A stretch of DNA of 17,944 bases. Origin: DATJFH01 sp035495815. Lineage in GTDB: Bacteria; Acidobacteriota; Terriglobia; Bryobacterales; Bryobacteraceae. Below, one piece after another: positions 7,570-14,274 of the stretch (position 1 is the first letter of the stretch; each line of letters begins with the position of its first letter). The translations under genes and the position numbers were made by a program. The stretch is taken from contig DATJFH010000246.1 in NCBI GenBank assembly GCA_035495815.1, positions 1-17,944 of the forward strand, written 5' to 3'. The notes beneath the pieces are model-generated. The model was not told the DNA's origin, made no database searches, and was given only the letters and a program-made list of their open reading frames with translations.

Positions 7570-8344
7570 AGCGGATATAGGGCGCGCGCAGGCGGTCCAG
7601 GAAAGCCAGCAGGTCCTGAAGGTCGGAAGCGGATAGCTTGCGGGCGTAATCGGCGGGCATCAGCGAGCGAGGCTCCCGCTTTTCCGTGGCTACCGCCGAC
7701 CGGTCGAGGAGGGCGTACTCGCCGTCGGGCTGCATGATCTGAAGAGAGAAGTTGTCCTCATTCTTCAGCGCGCCGGTAATCGTGCGGCCGCCGGCGAGGG
7801 TGACGGTGATCGTGCGGTAGCGATCGGCCACATACGCCGACGGATCGACGATCGATTCGCGGATCCGCGCCGCCGGCAGCTGCAGCGCGATGCTGCTGAG
7901 ATCGGGTCCGAGAGCGCCCCCGCGGCCGGACACGATGTGACAGCGGGAGCAGCCGGATTGGTCGAAGACGCGGCTCCCGCGGGCCGGATCGCCCGCCACC
8001 GGGGGGCCGGCGCCGGGCCGCGTCTGGCTATGGAGATACGCAACGACCTGCCGCGCCTGCGCTTCGTCCGGCACGAATCCGAGCATCTCGGTTCCGGGGA
8101 TACCTTTCTGAATCACCGCCAGGAGCCTCGCACCGGAATCTCCGATGACGAGGCGGCTCCGATGAAGGTCCGGGGCCTGGCCGCCGCGTCCCTCCTTACC
8201 GTGACAGCCCGCGCACTTCGTATCGAAGATAGCCGCGCCGTCGCTGACGGCGTCAGCGGTTCCGCGGGGGCGATTTTGACGCGGCTGGGCCTGGAGGGCG
8301 AACCCGGAACAGTATGCGACAATGACCGGCAGCGGAATGCGCAT
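7544..8344 (-). CDS. Diheme c-type cytochrome with Pirellula/Verrucomicrobium-type heme-binding C-terminus
   Basis: The 266-residue protein has a signal sequence (MRIPLPVIVAYCSGFALQAQ) and two heme c sites, CAGCH at residues 44-48 and CSRCH at 132-136. Candidate axial methionines are M87 (PGTEMLGF) and M229 (SLMP). The region from about 120 onward (SRVFDQSGCSRCH, IVDPSAYVADRY, LKNEDNFSLQIM, DLQDLLAFL) matches the putative heme-binding domain described from Pirellula/Verrucomicrobium-type genomes. It should act in the periplasm, accepting electrons from the PQQ dehydrogenase encoded next. ATG at 8344 is chosen because it starts the signal peptide directly. An in-frame start at 8470 would prepend 42 Arg/Pro-rich residues that do not look secretory. 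Transcribed divergently from the MgtE-like gene. Confidence 0.86.
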   Translation of the reverse strand: MRIPLPVIVAYCSGFALQAQPRQNRPRGTADAVSDGAAIFDTKCAGCHGKEGRGGQAPDLHRSRLVIGDSGARLLAVIQKGIPGTEMLGFVPDEAQARQVVAYLHSQTRPGAGPPVAGDPARGSRVFDQSGCSRCHIVSGRGGALGPDLSSIALQLPAARIRESIVDPSAYVADRYRTITVTLAGGRTITGALKNEDNFSLQIMQPDGEYALLDRSAVATEKREPRSLMPADYARKLSASDLQDLLAFLDRLRAPYIRYEATFANH

Positions 8345-8652
8345 GTCCTGATCATCGTAGCGTAGTCTGGGATGGGCGCCGCAGCGGCCCGCGCCGGCGG
8401 GCGAATTGAAAAGGCGCCTTCCGATTGGGCGCTCACCCGGCTTCGGAAAATGTTTTACCCGGCGCGGCAAGTCAGGCGGAAGCCCTCCCTCAATACATCA
8501 AAATTTCAGCGAAGGGAGCCAAAAATAGTTGCGGCTTCGGCGCCGGATGAGTCATAGTGGGAAAGGACACTCATGTAGAGCGCACAGCAGCTCCCGTTTG
8601 TATCGAAAGCGTCCCGGCGCTCACGAGGTGCATCCAACTCGGACGTTTTTCG
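8345..8652. other. Divergent intergenic region / possible structured leader
   Basis: This 308-nt stretch separates the cytochrome gene (minus) from the MgtE-like gene (plus) and should hold promoters for both. Short complementary segments on the plus strand could form a multi-stem leader: CTCCCT/AGGGAG around 8485-8520, ATGAGT 8547-8552 with ACTCAT 8569-8574, and GAGCGC 8578-8583 with GCGCTC 8617-8622. A GTG at 8557 opens the same frame as the MgtE-like gene, but the 32 added residues look non-coding. I looked for the conserved M-box core (GAGGCUCC-like) and did not find it, so no riboswitch is called. Confidence 0.45.
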
Positions 8653-9894
8653 ATGCCGGAAACCCTGCTGTTTCTTACCGAATTACTCGGCTCGCCGGTT
8701 TACGATCTGAAAGGCCGCCGCATCGGGCGTGTCCGGGACAGCGCAGTGGTGCCGCTCGTCGATCCTTTCCGCGTGGACCGGTTCATGATCGGCGCCGGGG
8801 CGACGTGGCTTACCGTCCGTCACGACCAGATCCAATCCATTTCGCTCGACGGCATCCGACTCAGCGACGAAGTCCTGCTCCCTTACCACGACGACGAGTA
8901 CATGCTGCGGATCTGCCGCGATCTGCTGGATCAGCAGATCATCGACGTCAACGGCCGTAAAGTAGTGCGCGTCAATGACGTCACCTTCGAGGTCCGGCGC
9001 GACAATGGGCACGATTCCCTGCGCGTGCTCGAAGTGGACGTGGGCATCCGCAGCATCTTTCGCCGGCTCTTCCAGAACGTGATACCGAAGCGCTGGATCC
9101 GGCGGCTGCAGAGCCCGATTCCACCCAACTCGATTCGCTGGGAATTGTGCAATATCGTCGAGCCCGATCCGCAGCGCCGCCTGCGGCTCAATATTTCGCA
9201 CGCCAGCCTGGAACAGATCCATCCGGCCGACCTGGCCGACATCGTCGAGGAGTTGAGCCCGGACAGCCGTGAGGCGATCTTCGAAACGCTCGACAGCGAG
9301 GTGGCGGCGGAAGCGCTCTCGGAGGTCGACCCCAGGATGCAGGCCAGCATTCTGGAATCGCTCGAAACCGAAAAAGCGGCCGACATCGTGGAAGAGATGT
9401 GGCCGCACGAAGCAGCCGACGTCCTGGCCGAGATGGAAGAAGCCGCATCCCAGGAGATTCTGGAAGAGATGGAGAGCGAGCCGAAATCCGAAGTTCGTGA
9501 GCTGCTCGAGTTCAAGGAAAACACCGCCGGCGGCATGATGAATACCGAGTACATCGCCCTGCCGGTGAGCGGAAGCATAGCCGACGCGCTGGCCGCGCTC
9601 CGCGGCAACGAAGACCTGCTCGAGAATCTGAATACCCTGTTCCTGATCGATCCGGACGGCAAGCTGAGCGGCGCCGTCCCGCTGGCCCGCCTCTTCGTAG
9701 CCTCCGAGTCCACCCCTTTGCGAGAGATGTCGGCGGACACCCTCATTCAGGCGCCGGTGGATGAAACCCGGGACCGCGTCACCGAGCTTTTCGACAAGTA
9801 CAATCTGCTGGCCCTCCCCGTCACCGATGAAGAGGGCCGGTTGGCGGGCGTAATCACCGCTGACGAAATCATCTCCGTGTTGAGGAACAAGTGA
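8653..9894 (+). CDS. Soluble PRC-barrel / MgtE_N / CBS-domain protein (MgtE sensor half without channel)
   Basis: The 413-residue protein has two PRC-barrel-like segments (LLGSPVYDLKGRRIGRVRD at 11-29; LLDQQIIDVNGRKVVRVND at 91-109). These are followed by the MgtE intracellular N domain (HPADLADIVEELSP at 190-203, then helical repeats such as KAADIVEEMWPHEAADVLAE to about 290), the MgtE linker TAGGMMNTEYIALP (291-304) and two CBS motifs ending ITADEIISVLRNK. In MgtE the N and CBS domains are the cytosolic Mg2+ sensor that gates the pore. Here no transmembrane segment follows: the protein stops after the CBS pair and an NRAMP-fold transporter gene begins 16 nt later. This strongly suggests a sensor or regulatory subunit for that transporter. 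ATG 8653 is preferred because PRC homology starts there; the ribosome site is weak. GTG 8557 is the alternative. Confidence 0.88.
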   Translation: MPETLLFLTELLGSPVYDLKGRRIGRVRDSAVVPLVDPFRVDRFMIGAGATWLTVRHDQIQSISLDGIRLSDEVLLPYHDDEYMLRICRDLLDQQIIDVNGRKVVRVNDVTFEVRRDNGHDSLRVLEVDVGIRSIFRRLFQNVIPKRWIRRLQSPIPPNSIRWELCNIVEPDPQRRLRLNISHASLEQIHPADLADIVEELSPDSREAIFETLDSEVAAEALSEVDPRMQASILESLETEKAADIVEEMWPHEAADVLAEMEEAASQEILEEMESEPKSEVRELLEFKENTAGGMMNTEYIALPVSGSIADALAALRGNEDLLENLNTLFLIDPDGKLSGAVPLARLFVASESTPLREMSADTLIQAPVDETRDRVTELFDKYNLLALPVTDEEGRLAGVITADEIISVLRNK

Positions 9895-9910
9895 CTGGCG
9901 GTGCGCCGTC

Positions 9911-11146
9911 ATGCTGAGCCGGCTGCGGTACCGCATCGCCGTCTTCCTGGGAATTCTCGGCCCGGGGTTCATCACCGCGGTGGTGGACAACGACGCCGGC
10001 GGCATCATCACTTATTCCCAGGCCGGCGCCCGCTGGGGTTATCTGCCGCTGTGGACGCTGCTGCCGATCACCATCGTCCTGATCATGACGCAGGAGATGT
10101 GCTCCCGCATGGGGGCGGTGACCGGCAAGGGCCTGTCCGACCTGATCCGCGAGGAATTCGGGCTCCGGATCACGTTTTTCGTCATGTCGCTGCTGCTGCT
10201 GGTAAACCTCACCAATATCATGGCCAACTTCGCCGGCATTGCAGGGGCCCTGGAGCTGTTTCACCTCACCCGCTACATCTCGGTTCCCATCGGCGCCGCC
10301 GCCGTGTGGCTGCTGGTGGTCAAAGGGAATTACCAGAGTGTGGAAAAGGTGTTCCTGTTCGCCTGCATCGTCTATATCGCCTACGTCATTTCCGGCGTGC
10401 TGGTGCAGCCGGACTGGAAGGAAGCCGCCATCTACAGCGTCCGTCCGGTGCTGATGCTGGACCGGGGGTACATTTACATGCTCATCGGCATGGTGGGGAC
10501 CACGATCGCGCCCTGGATGCAGTTCTACCTGCAATCGGCCGTCGTGGAAAAGGGCGTCACCACGAAGGAGTACCGCGAATCGCGGCTGGAGGTGATCGTG
10601 GGATGCATCATGACGTCGGTGATCGCGTTCTTCATCATCGTGGCCTGTGCCGGGGCCATCTGGAAATACGGTCCCAAGGACATCACCGACGCCACCGAAG
10701 CCGCCCAAGGCCTGAAGCCGTTCGGACAATACACGTTCCTGCTGTTCTCGGCCGGCCTGTTCAACGCCTCGCTGTTCGCCGCCTGCATCCTGCCCCTGTC
10801 CACGGCGTACTCCGTGTGCGAGGGGCTGGGCTTCGAGTCCGGCGTCAACAAGCGCTTTCGCGAAGCTCCGATTTTTTATTGGCTCTACACGCTGCTCATC
10901 GTGCTGGGCGCGGGTTCGGTGTTGCTTCCGGGCTTTCCGCTGATCCGCATGATCCTGGTCTCGCAGGTGATCAACGGAGTGCTGCTGCCGGTGGTGCTGA
11001 TTTTCATGGTGCTGCTGGTCAACAAGCGGGACCTGATGAAGAATTGGGTAAATTCCCGATTGTATAACCTGGTGGTCTGGATTACGGTGGTGGTGATGAT
11101 CGGGATGACACTGGCTTTCGCCGGCGTCAGCCTGCGGGGCTTCTGA
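9911..11146 (+). CDS. NRAMP-fold divalent metal transporter with atypical metal-site motifs (NRMT-like)
   Basis: The 411-residue protein has about 11 hydrophobic helices and clear NRAMP architecture, beginning FLGILGPGFITAVVDNDAGG. In classical NRAMP Mn/Fe transporters helix 1 carries DPGN and helix 6 carries MPH. Here helix 1 reads DNDAGG (residues 26-31) and helix 6 reads TTIAPWMQFYLQS (197-209), so Ala200 and Trp202 stand where the metal-binding Met and the His are expected. Loss of that Met is the hallmark of NRAMP-related Mg2+ transporters (NRMTs), which take up hydrated Mg2+. The inference of Mg2+ transport is supported by the preceding gene, an MgtE-type Mg2+ sensor. Mn2+ or Fe2+ cannot be excluded, particularly since frataxin is the next gene. 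The ATG follows the upstream stop by 16 nt and has only a weak GGCGG ribosome site. Confidence 0.88.
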   Translation: MLSRLRYRIAVFLGILGPGFITAVVDNDAGGIITYSQAGARWGYLPLWTLLPITIVLIMTQEMCSRMGAVTGKGLSDLIREEFGLRITFFVMSLLLLVNLTNIMANFAGIAGALELFHLTRYISVPIGAAAVWLLVVKGNYQSVEKVFLFACIVYIAYVISGVLVQPDWKEAAIYSVRPVLMLDRGYIYMLIGMVGTTIAPWMQFYLQSAVVEKGVTTKEYRESRLEVIVGCIMTSVIAFFIIVACAGAIWKYGPKDITDATEAAQGLKPFGQYTFLLFSAGLFNASLFAACILPLSTAYSVCEGLGFESGVNKRFREAPIFYWLYTLLIVLGAGSVLLPGFPLIRMILVSQVINGVLLPVVLIFMVLLVNKRDLMKNWVNSRLYNLVVWITVVVMIGMTLAFAGVSLRGF

Positions 11147-11151
11147 AGGAG
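11146..11151 (+). promoter_or_regulatory. Shine-Dalgarno that favours the second cyaY ATG
   Basis: AAGGAG begins inside the stop codon of the transporter gene. The ATG at 11153 is only 1 nt away, too close for normal initiation. The in-frame ATG at 11162 is 10 nt away, within the usable range. Confidence 0.6.
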
Positions 11152-11161
11152 AATGGCGGAA

Positions 11162-11491
11162 ATGATTGACGAGCAGGAATTCAAGCGACGGGCCGATGAG
11201 GCGCTGGCCTCGCTCAACCGCGACCTGATCGCCGCTTCGGACGATTACGGATTCGAAGTGGACTTCAACGCCGGAGCGCTGGGCGTCGAATTCGAGGATC
11301 CTCCCGCCAAATTCGTGATCAGCCCCAACACGCCGGTGCGCCAGATCTGGGTATCGGCGAATAACCGGAGCTACAAGCTCGACTGGGACGTCGTGCAGAA
11401 CTCTTTCGTACACGGCGAATCGCGGGACTCACTGAAAGCGCTACTGGAAAAGGCGATCGGCAAGCACCTGGGTGAAGAAGTCAGCCTCTGA
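11162..11491 (+). CDS. cyaY: Frataxin / iron donor protein CyaY
   Basis: The 109-residue protein has frataxin order: an acidic N-terminal helix (MIDEQEFKRRADEALASLNR), a beta-sheet with FEVDFNAGALGVEFED and FVISPNTPVRQIWVSANNRS, and the characteristic end of the sheet with SYKLDWD, then a C-terminal helix (LKALLEKAIGKHLG). Frataxins bind iron through the acidic first helix and modulate cysteine desulfurase in Fe-S cluster assembly. The ATG at 11162 is preferred over 11153 for Shine-Dalgarno spacing and because the shorter form aligns with the E. coli start (MNDSEF). It lies 15 nt after the metal transporter and its last 20 nt overlap the GTG of the permease gene, so it sits inside a four-gene operon instead of an isc/suf locus. 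Confidence 0.87.
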   Translation: MIDEQEFKRRADEALASLNRDLIAASDDYGFEVDFNAGALGVEFEDPPAKFVISPNTPVRQIWVSANNRSYKLDWDVVQNSFVHGESRDSLKALLEKAIGKHLGEEVSL

Positions 11492-12926
11492 TAAGACCCG
11501 CTCGCGCGACGCAGCCGACCTGGCGCACTTCGGCTACGCCCAGGAATTGCTCCGCGAGATGGGCGGGTTCTCGAATTTCGCCGTCTCGTTCTCCATCATC
11601 TCGATTCTGACGGGCGCGGTGACGCTGTTCGGCTACGGTCTGGAGATGGGCGGTCCGCTGGAGATGACGCTGGGCTGGCCGGTCGCCACCCTGTTCACCC
11701 TGATTGTGGCCGCCAGCATGGCGGAGCTGTGTTCGGCCTATCCGACCTCGGGCGCGATGTACCACTGGGCCGCCGATCTGGCCGGTCCCGGATGGGGATG
11801 GCTGGTGGCATGGTTCAACATCATCGGATTGATCGCCGCATTGGCTGGAATCGATTACAGCTGCGCGCAGTTCATCCTGCCGCTGCTCGGCGTGTCTTCC
11901 TCGCCGGCCAACCTGCTGGCGGCTTTCGGATTCATTCTTCTCACCCAGGGTCTGCTCAATCATTACGGCGTCCGGATGGTGGCGATTCTGAATGACCTGA
12001 GCGTGACGGTCCACATCCTGGGCGTGGCCGCAGTGGCGCTGGCGCTGTTCATTTTCGCGCCGAAACAGCCGTTCTCGTTTCTGTTCGAAGCGGTGAACAG
12101 CAATCAGCGCTCCCCGTACTGGTGGGCGTTCGCGCTGGGCTTGTTGCAGGCGCAGTGGACCTACACAGGTTTCGACGCCTCGGCCCACATGTCGGAAGAG
12201 ACGGCGGATCCTCGCCGGCAGGCTCCCTGGGGCGTGGTGCTCTCGGTGGCGGTCTCCGGGGTTGCCGGATATGTGCTGCTGATCGCGCTTACGGCGGCGA
12301 TCCCCAGCATCCCGGCAGTGCTGCAGGCCAAGGACGCGCAGGGCCAGCCGGTTCCCGCGGTGATCGCCATCATGCAGTCCGGACTCGGAGCTCGAATCGG
12401 CGCCGCCATGTCCGGCCTGGCTGCGATGGCCATGTGGTTCTGCGGACTGTCTGCCATTACATCCGCTTCCCGGGCCGTGTACTCGCTTGCCCGGGATCAG
12501 GGCACGCCTTTCGCGAGCGTCCTGCGCCGCATCAATGCCAGCCACGGCGCGCCGGCTCCGTCGATCTGGAGCATCGTAGCCGCCGCATTCGCCGCCATGC
12601 TCTGGAGCGGCGCCGTGCCCATCGTCACTTCACTCAGTACTGTTGCCTTGTACGTCGCCTACACGATTCCAATCGTGTTCGCCTACCGCGCACGTCTGCG
12701 AAAATCAGACTGGCCGCAGGCGGCGGTCTGGTCGCTCGGCCGATGGGGAGGGCCGCTCAACCTGGTAGCCATCCTGTATGCGGGATTCATCTGCGTGATG
12801 CTGGTGATGCCGCCGAACGAACTGGCGGGAAAGACGCTCCTCGGACTGCTGGCTGCGCTGGGCCTGTTGTATGCAGTCAGCGCCCGGAAAGGGTACCGCG
12901 GACCCGACTGGAGCAAGGCGAGATAA
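11472..12926 (+). CDS. APC-superfamily amino acid permease
   Basis: A 484-residue polytopic protein with about 12 predicted membrane helices. It has the APC N-terminal signature: QELLREMGGFSNFAVSFSII (25-44) then GLEMGGPLEMTLGWP and SMAELCSAYPTSGAMYHWAA (82-101), characteristic of the GABA/choline/amino acid transporter (ACT-like) branch. The segment TYTGFDASAHMSEETADPRR corresponds to the helix 6/7 region of the same group. These carriers import amino acids, GABA or polyamines; the substrate cannot be deduced. Start is GTG 11472, inside the end of cyaY, with no strong ribosome site, consistent with coupled translation. The stop is 6 nt from the stop of the convergent Smr gene. Confidence 0.88.
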   Translation: MKKSASDKTRSRDAADLAHFGYAQELLREMGGFSNFAVSFSIISILTGAVTLFGYGLEMGGPLEMTLGWPVATLFTLIVAASMAELCSAYPTSGAMYHWAADLAGPGWGWLVAWFNIIGLIAALAGIDYSCAQFILPLLGVSSSPANLLAAFGFILLTQGLLNHYGVRMVAILNDLSVTVHILGVAAVALALFIFAPKQPFSFLFEAVNSNQRSPYWWAFALGLLQAQWTYTGFDASAHMSEETADPRRQAPWGVVLSVAVSGVAGYVLLIALTAAIPSIPAVLQAKDAQGQPVPAVIAIMQSGLGARIGAAMSGLAAMAMWFCGLSAITSASRAVYSLARDQGTPFASVLRRINASHGAPAPSIWSIVAAAFAAMLWSGAVPIVTSLSTVALYVAYTIPIVFAYRARLRKSDWPQAAVWSLGRWGGPLNLVAILYAGFICVMLVMPPNELAGKTLLGLLAALGLLYAVSARKGYRGPDWSKAR

Positions 12927-12932
12927 GCGATT

Positions 12933-13217
12933 CTAACGCGCTCCGCTCGAGCTCAGCGTCACCACGGTCGCGCCCCATCCGCCTGCCTCCCCGGGCGCAT
13001 CCCCAAAAGCTGCCACCGACTCGCTCTTTGCCAGCACGCTTCTCACGATTTCCCGCTGGACCCCGATGCCCCTGCCATGAATGATTCGGAGCGCCGTGAG
13101 ACCCAACCTCCCGGCCTCTTCGAGGTACGCCTCCACGGCCGCTTTCACATCCCGCGGGGCGATGGTATGCAGATCCAGCGTGTCGGTGATCGGAATGGAA
13201 ATCGGCTCGTCTTCCAT
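12933..13217 (-). CDS. Stand-alone Smr domain protein
   Basis: This 94-residue protein is essentially one Smr domain, as found at the C-terminus of MutS2. LDLHT is at residues 14-18, HGRGIG at 47-52, then a helix (REIVRSVLAKSESV) and a terminal strand (GATVVTLSS). Smr domains have nicking endonuclease or RNA-cleaving activity in characterised members. Whether this short copy is active is unknown, but both signature motifs (LDxH and HGxG) are intact. ATG at 13217; only a weak ribosome site. A terminator between it and the upstream DUF465 gene suggests its own promoter, or readthrough, since the gap is only about 16 nt from the end of the hairpin. Confidence 0.88.
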   Translation of the reverse strand: MEDEPISIPITDTLDLHTIAPRDVKAAVEAYLEEAGRLGLTALRIIHGRGIGVQREIVRSVLAKSESVAAFGDAPGEAGGWGATVVTLSSSGAR

Positions 13218-13227
13218 GGTCTGTCAA

Positions 13228-13264
13228 AGCAAAAGGGCCCGATCTGTCACACAGACCGGGCCCT
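13228..13264 (-). terminator. Rho-independent terminator after the DUF465 gene
   Basis: A 14-bp stem (13234-13247 with 13251-13264) closed by a 3-nt loop. On the minus strand it is followed by TTTTGCTTT. The single imperfect pair (A13242/C13256) is an A-C mismatch in plus-strand RNA but a G-U wobble in minus-strand RNA, which supports minus-strand use. It terminates transcription of the DUF465 gene just upstream of the Smr gene. Confidence 0.85.
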
Positions 13265-13296
13265 CCGATTGATTCCTGTTCAGCGCACCCGATGGT

Positions 13297-13530
13297 CTAA
13301 GCCATCTGGCTCGAACGCGAACGACTCGCGATCGCTTCCATCTGATCTTTGAGTCGAAGTTTCATCTTCTTGAGTCGATGTTCCTCCATCTCTTCATCCG
13401 CCGACAAATGCGGAAGAGCTTCCAACTGGTCCAACTTCTTTGCGTAGTTGGAATGCTCAGCGGCTAAACGGCGGTACTCGTCGTCAGTCGCCATCAGATG
13501 CGCTCTCAATTCTTCTTGTTGTAGATCCAT
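13297..13530 (-). CDS. DUF465 / YdcH-family small protein
   Basis: A 77-residue, highly charged, entirely helical protein. The region HLMATDDEYRRLAAEHSNYAKKLDQLEAL followed by EEMEEHRLKKMKLRLKDQME matches the DUF465 (YdcH) family, short coiled-coil proteins of unknown function. The Shine-Dalgarno GAGGAGGA (13541-13548 on the complement) lies 10 nt before the ATG, and a strong terminator follows the gene, so it is a monocistronic unit with a plausible sigma70 promoter upstream. Confidence 0.88.
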   Translation of the reverse strand: MDLQQEELRAHLMATDDEYRRLAAEHSNYAKKLDQLEALPHLSADEEMEEHRLKKMKLRLKDQMEAIASRSRSSQMA

Positions 13531-13634
13531 TTTGGGCAGTTCCTCCTCGAGTGAGGTTGCCGCGCCGAGCCGGTTTGGATTTTGCGTTGTAGGATGCTGA
13601 GGGAACCGTTCGGTGGGTAATCTTCACTTCGTTC

Positions 13635-13664
13635 ATTTGAAGTGGCGGCCGCGCCGGCCGTCAA
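13635..13664 (-). promoter_or_regulatory. Candidate sigma70 promoter for the DUF465 gene
   Basis: On the minus strand TTGACG (complement of 13659-13664) is separated by 18 nt from TCAAAT (complement of 13635-13640). The -35 matches 5 of 6 consensus bases, the -10 matches 4 of 6. An inverted repeat CACTTC...GAAGTG (13625-13644) overlaps the -10 and could be an operator. Confidence 0.4.
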
Positions 13665-13671
13665 CCAAAAG

Positions 13672-14082
13672 TTAGCATGAAAGAAGCTTCATGACAATAG
13701 CCGCCTCGACCGGGTCGGCATAGTACTGAAATCTTTTCGTAACGGCTCGAAATCCCATGACTTCGTAGAACCGCACGGCAGCGGCGTTGGATTCGCGGAC
13801 TTCCAGAAAAAACACTCCCGGATGACGCGCCAGCATGTCACTCAATAATCGTCTGCCGGCGCTGCGGCGCCGCTTCTCCGGCGCCACTGCAAGATTCAGG
13901 ATCTCCCACTCTCCTTCCGCGACGCGGCGGGCCACGGCGAATCCCGCGACCTCTCCGTCGTCAGCCACGCGGCAATCGTACAGCAGATAATCACCCGGAT
14001 TCCACTGGGACGCTTCCGGGGCGGCCGCCTGGATACCGGCGATCGCAGCCAGATCCTGCTCGGAAGCGTCGCGGATCACCAC
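13672..14082 (-). CDS. GNAT acetyltransferase, RimI-like
   Basis: A 136-residue GNAT protein. It starts VVIRDASEQDLAAIAGI and carries the beta4/motif A segment EILNLAVAPEKRRRSAGRRLL (about 60-80), the beta5 strand VFFLEVRESNAAAVRFYEVMGF (90-111) and the RimI-like ending YYADPVEAAIVMKL. RimI acetylates the N-terminal alanine of ribosomal protein S18; family-level function here is likely but not certain. The acetyl-CoA pyrophosphate loop usually reads R-x-x-G-x-G; here RRRSAGRR has Ser at the first Gly. The start is uncertain: adjacent GTG codons at 14082 and 14079 sit at the normal family start. A TTG at 14154 would add 24 residues without family similarity. None has a good ribosome site. Usually RimI follows tsaB; that gene is not visible upstream. 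Confidence 0.78.
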   Translation of the reverse strand: MVIRDASEQDLAAIAGIQAAAPEASQWNPGDYLLYDCRVADDGEVAGFAVARRVAEGEWEILNLAVAPEKRRRSAGRRLLSDMLARHPGVFFLEVRESNAAAVRFYEVMGFRAVTKRFQYYADPVEAAIVMKLLSC

Positions 14083-14274
14083 ACGTCTTTTGTAACATGC
14101 GAGCAGATGAAGGAGCCCGGCAAACTTCCGGCCGCCGAATGGGGCGCAGATCAATGCGATGACCGCCGGGTCGCCCTGGGTCGTGGTACGGCCACCATTC
14201 GGCCGCGTGGTCGATGAGGGATTGCGCTATCGGTTGGAAATCCAATTGCACTTGACGCAGTGGGGGAATAAAAC

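Noticed and set aside
8345..8652. M-box Mg2+ riboswitch upstream of the MgtE-like gene
   Set aside because: The conserved core was not found by eye; short inverted repeats alone do not support the call.
8557..8652. GTG at 8557 as the start of the MgtE-like protein
   Set aside because: The 32 extra residues have no PRC-barrel similarity and there is no ribosome site before the GTG; ATG 8653 fits the domain start.
8683..11413. Two long minus-strand frames opposite the MgtE-like and NRAMP genes
   Set aside because: The products are His/Gln/Asp-rich low-complexity strings (for example runs of HHHRNPDH), typical of reading the complement of hydrophobic transporter codons.
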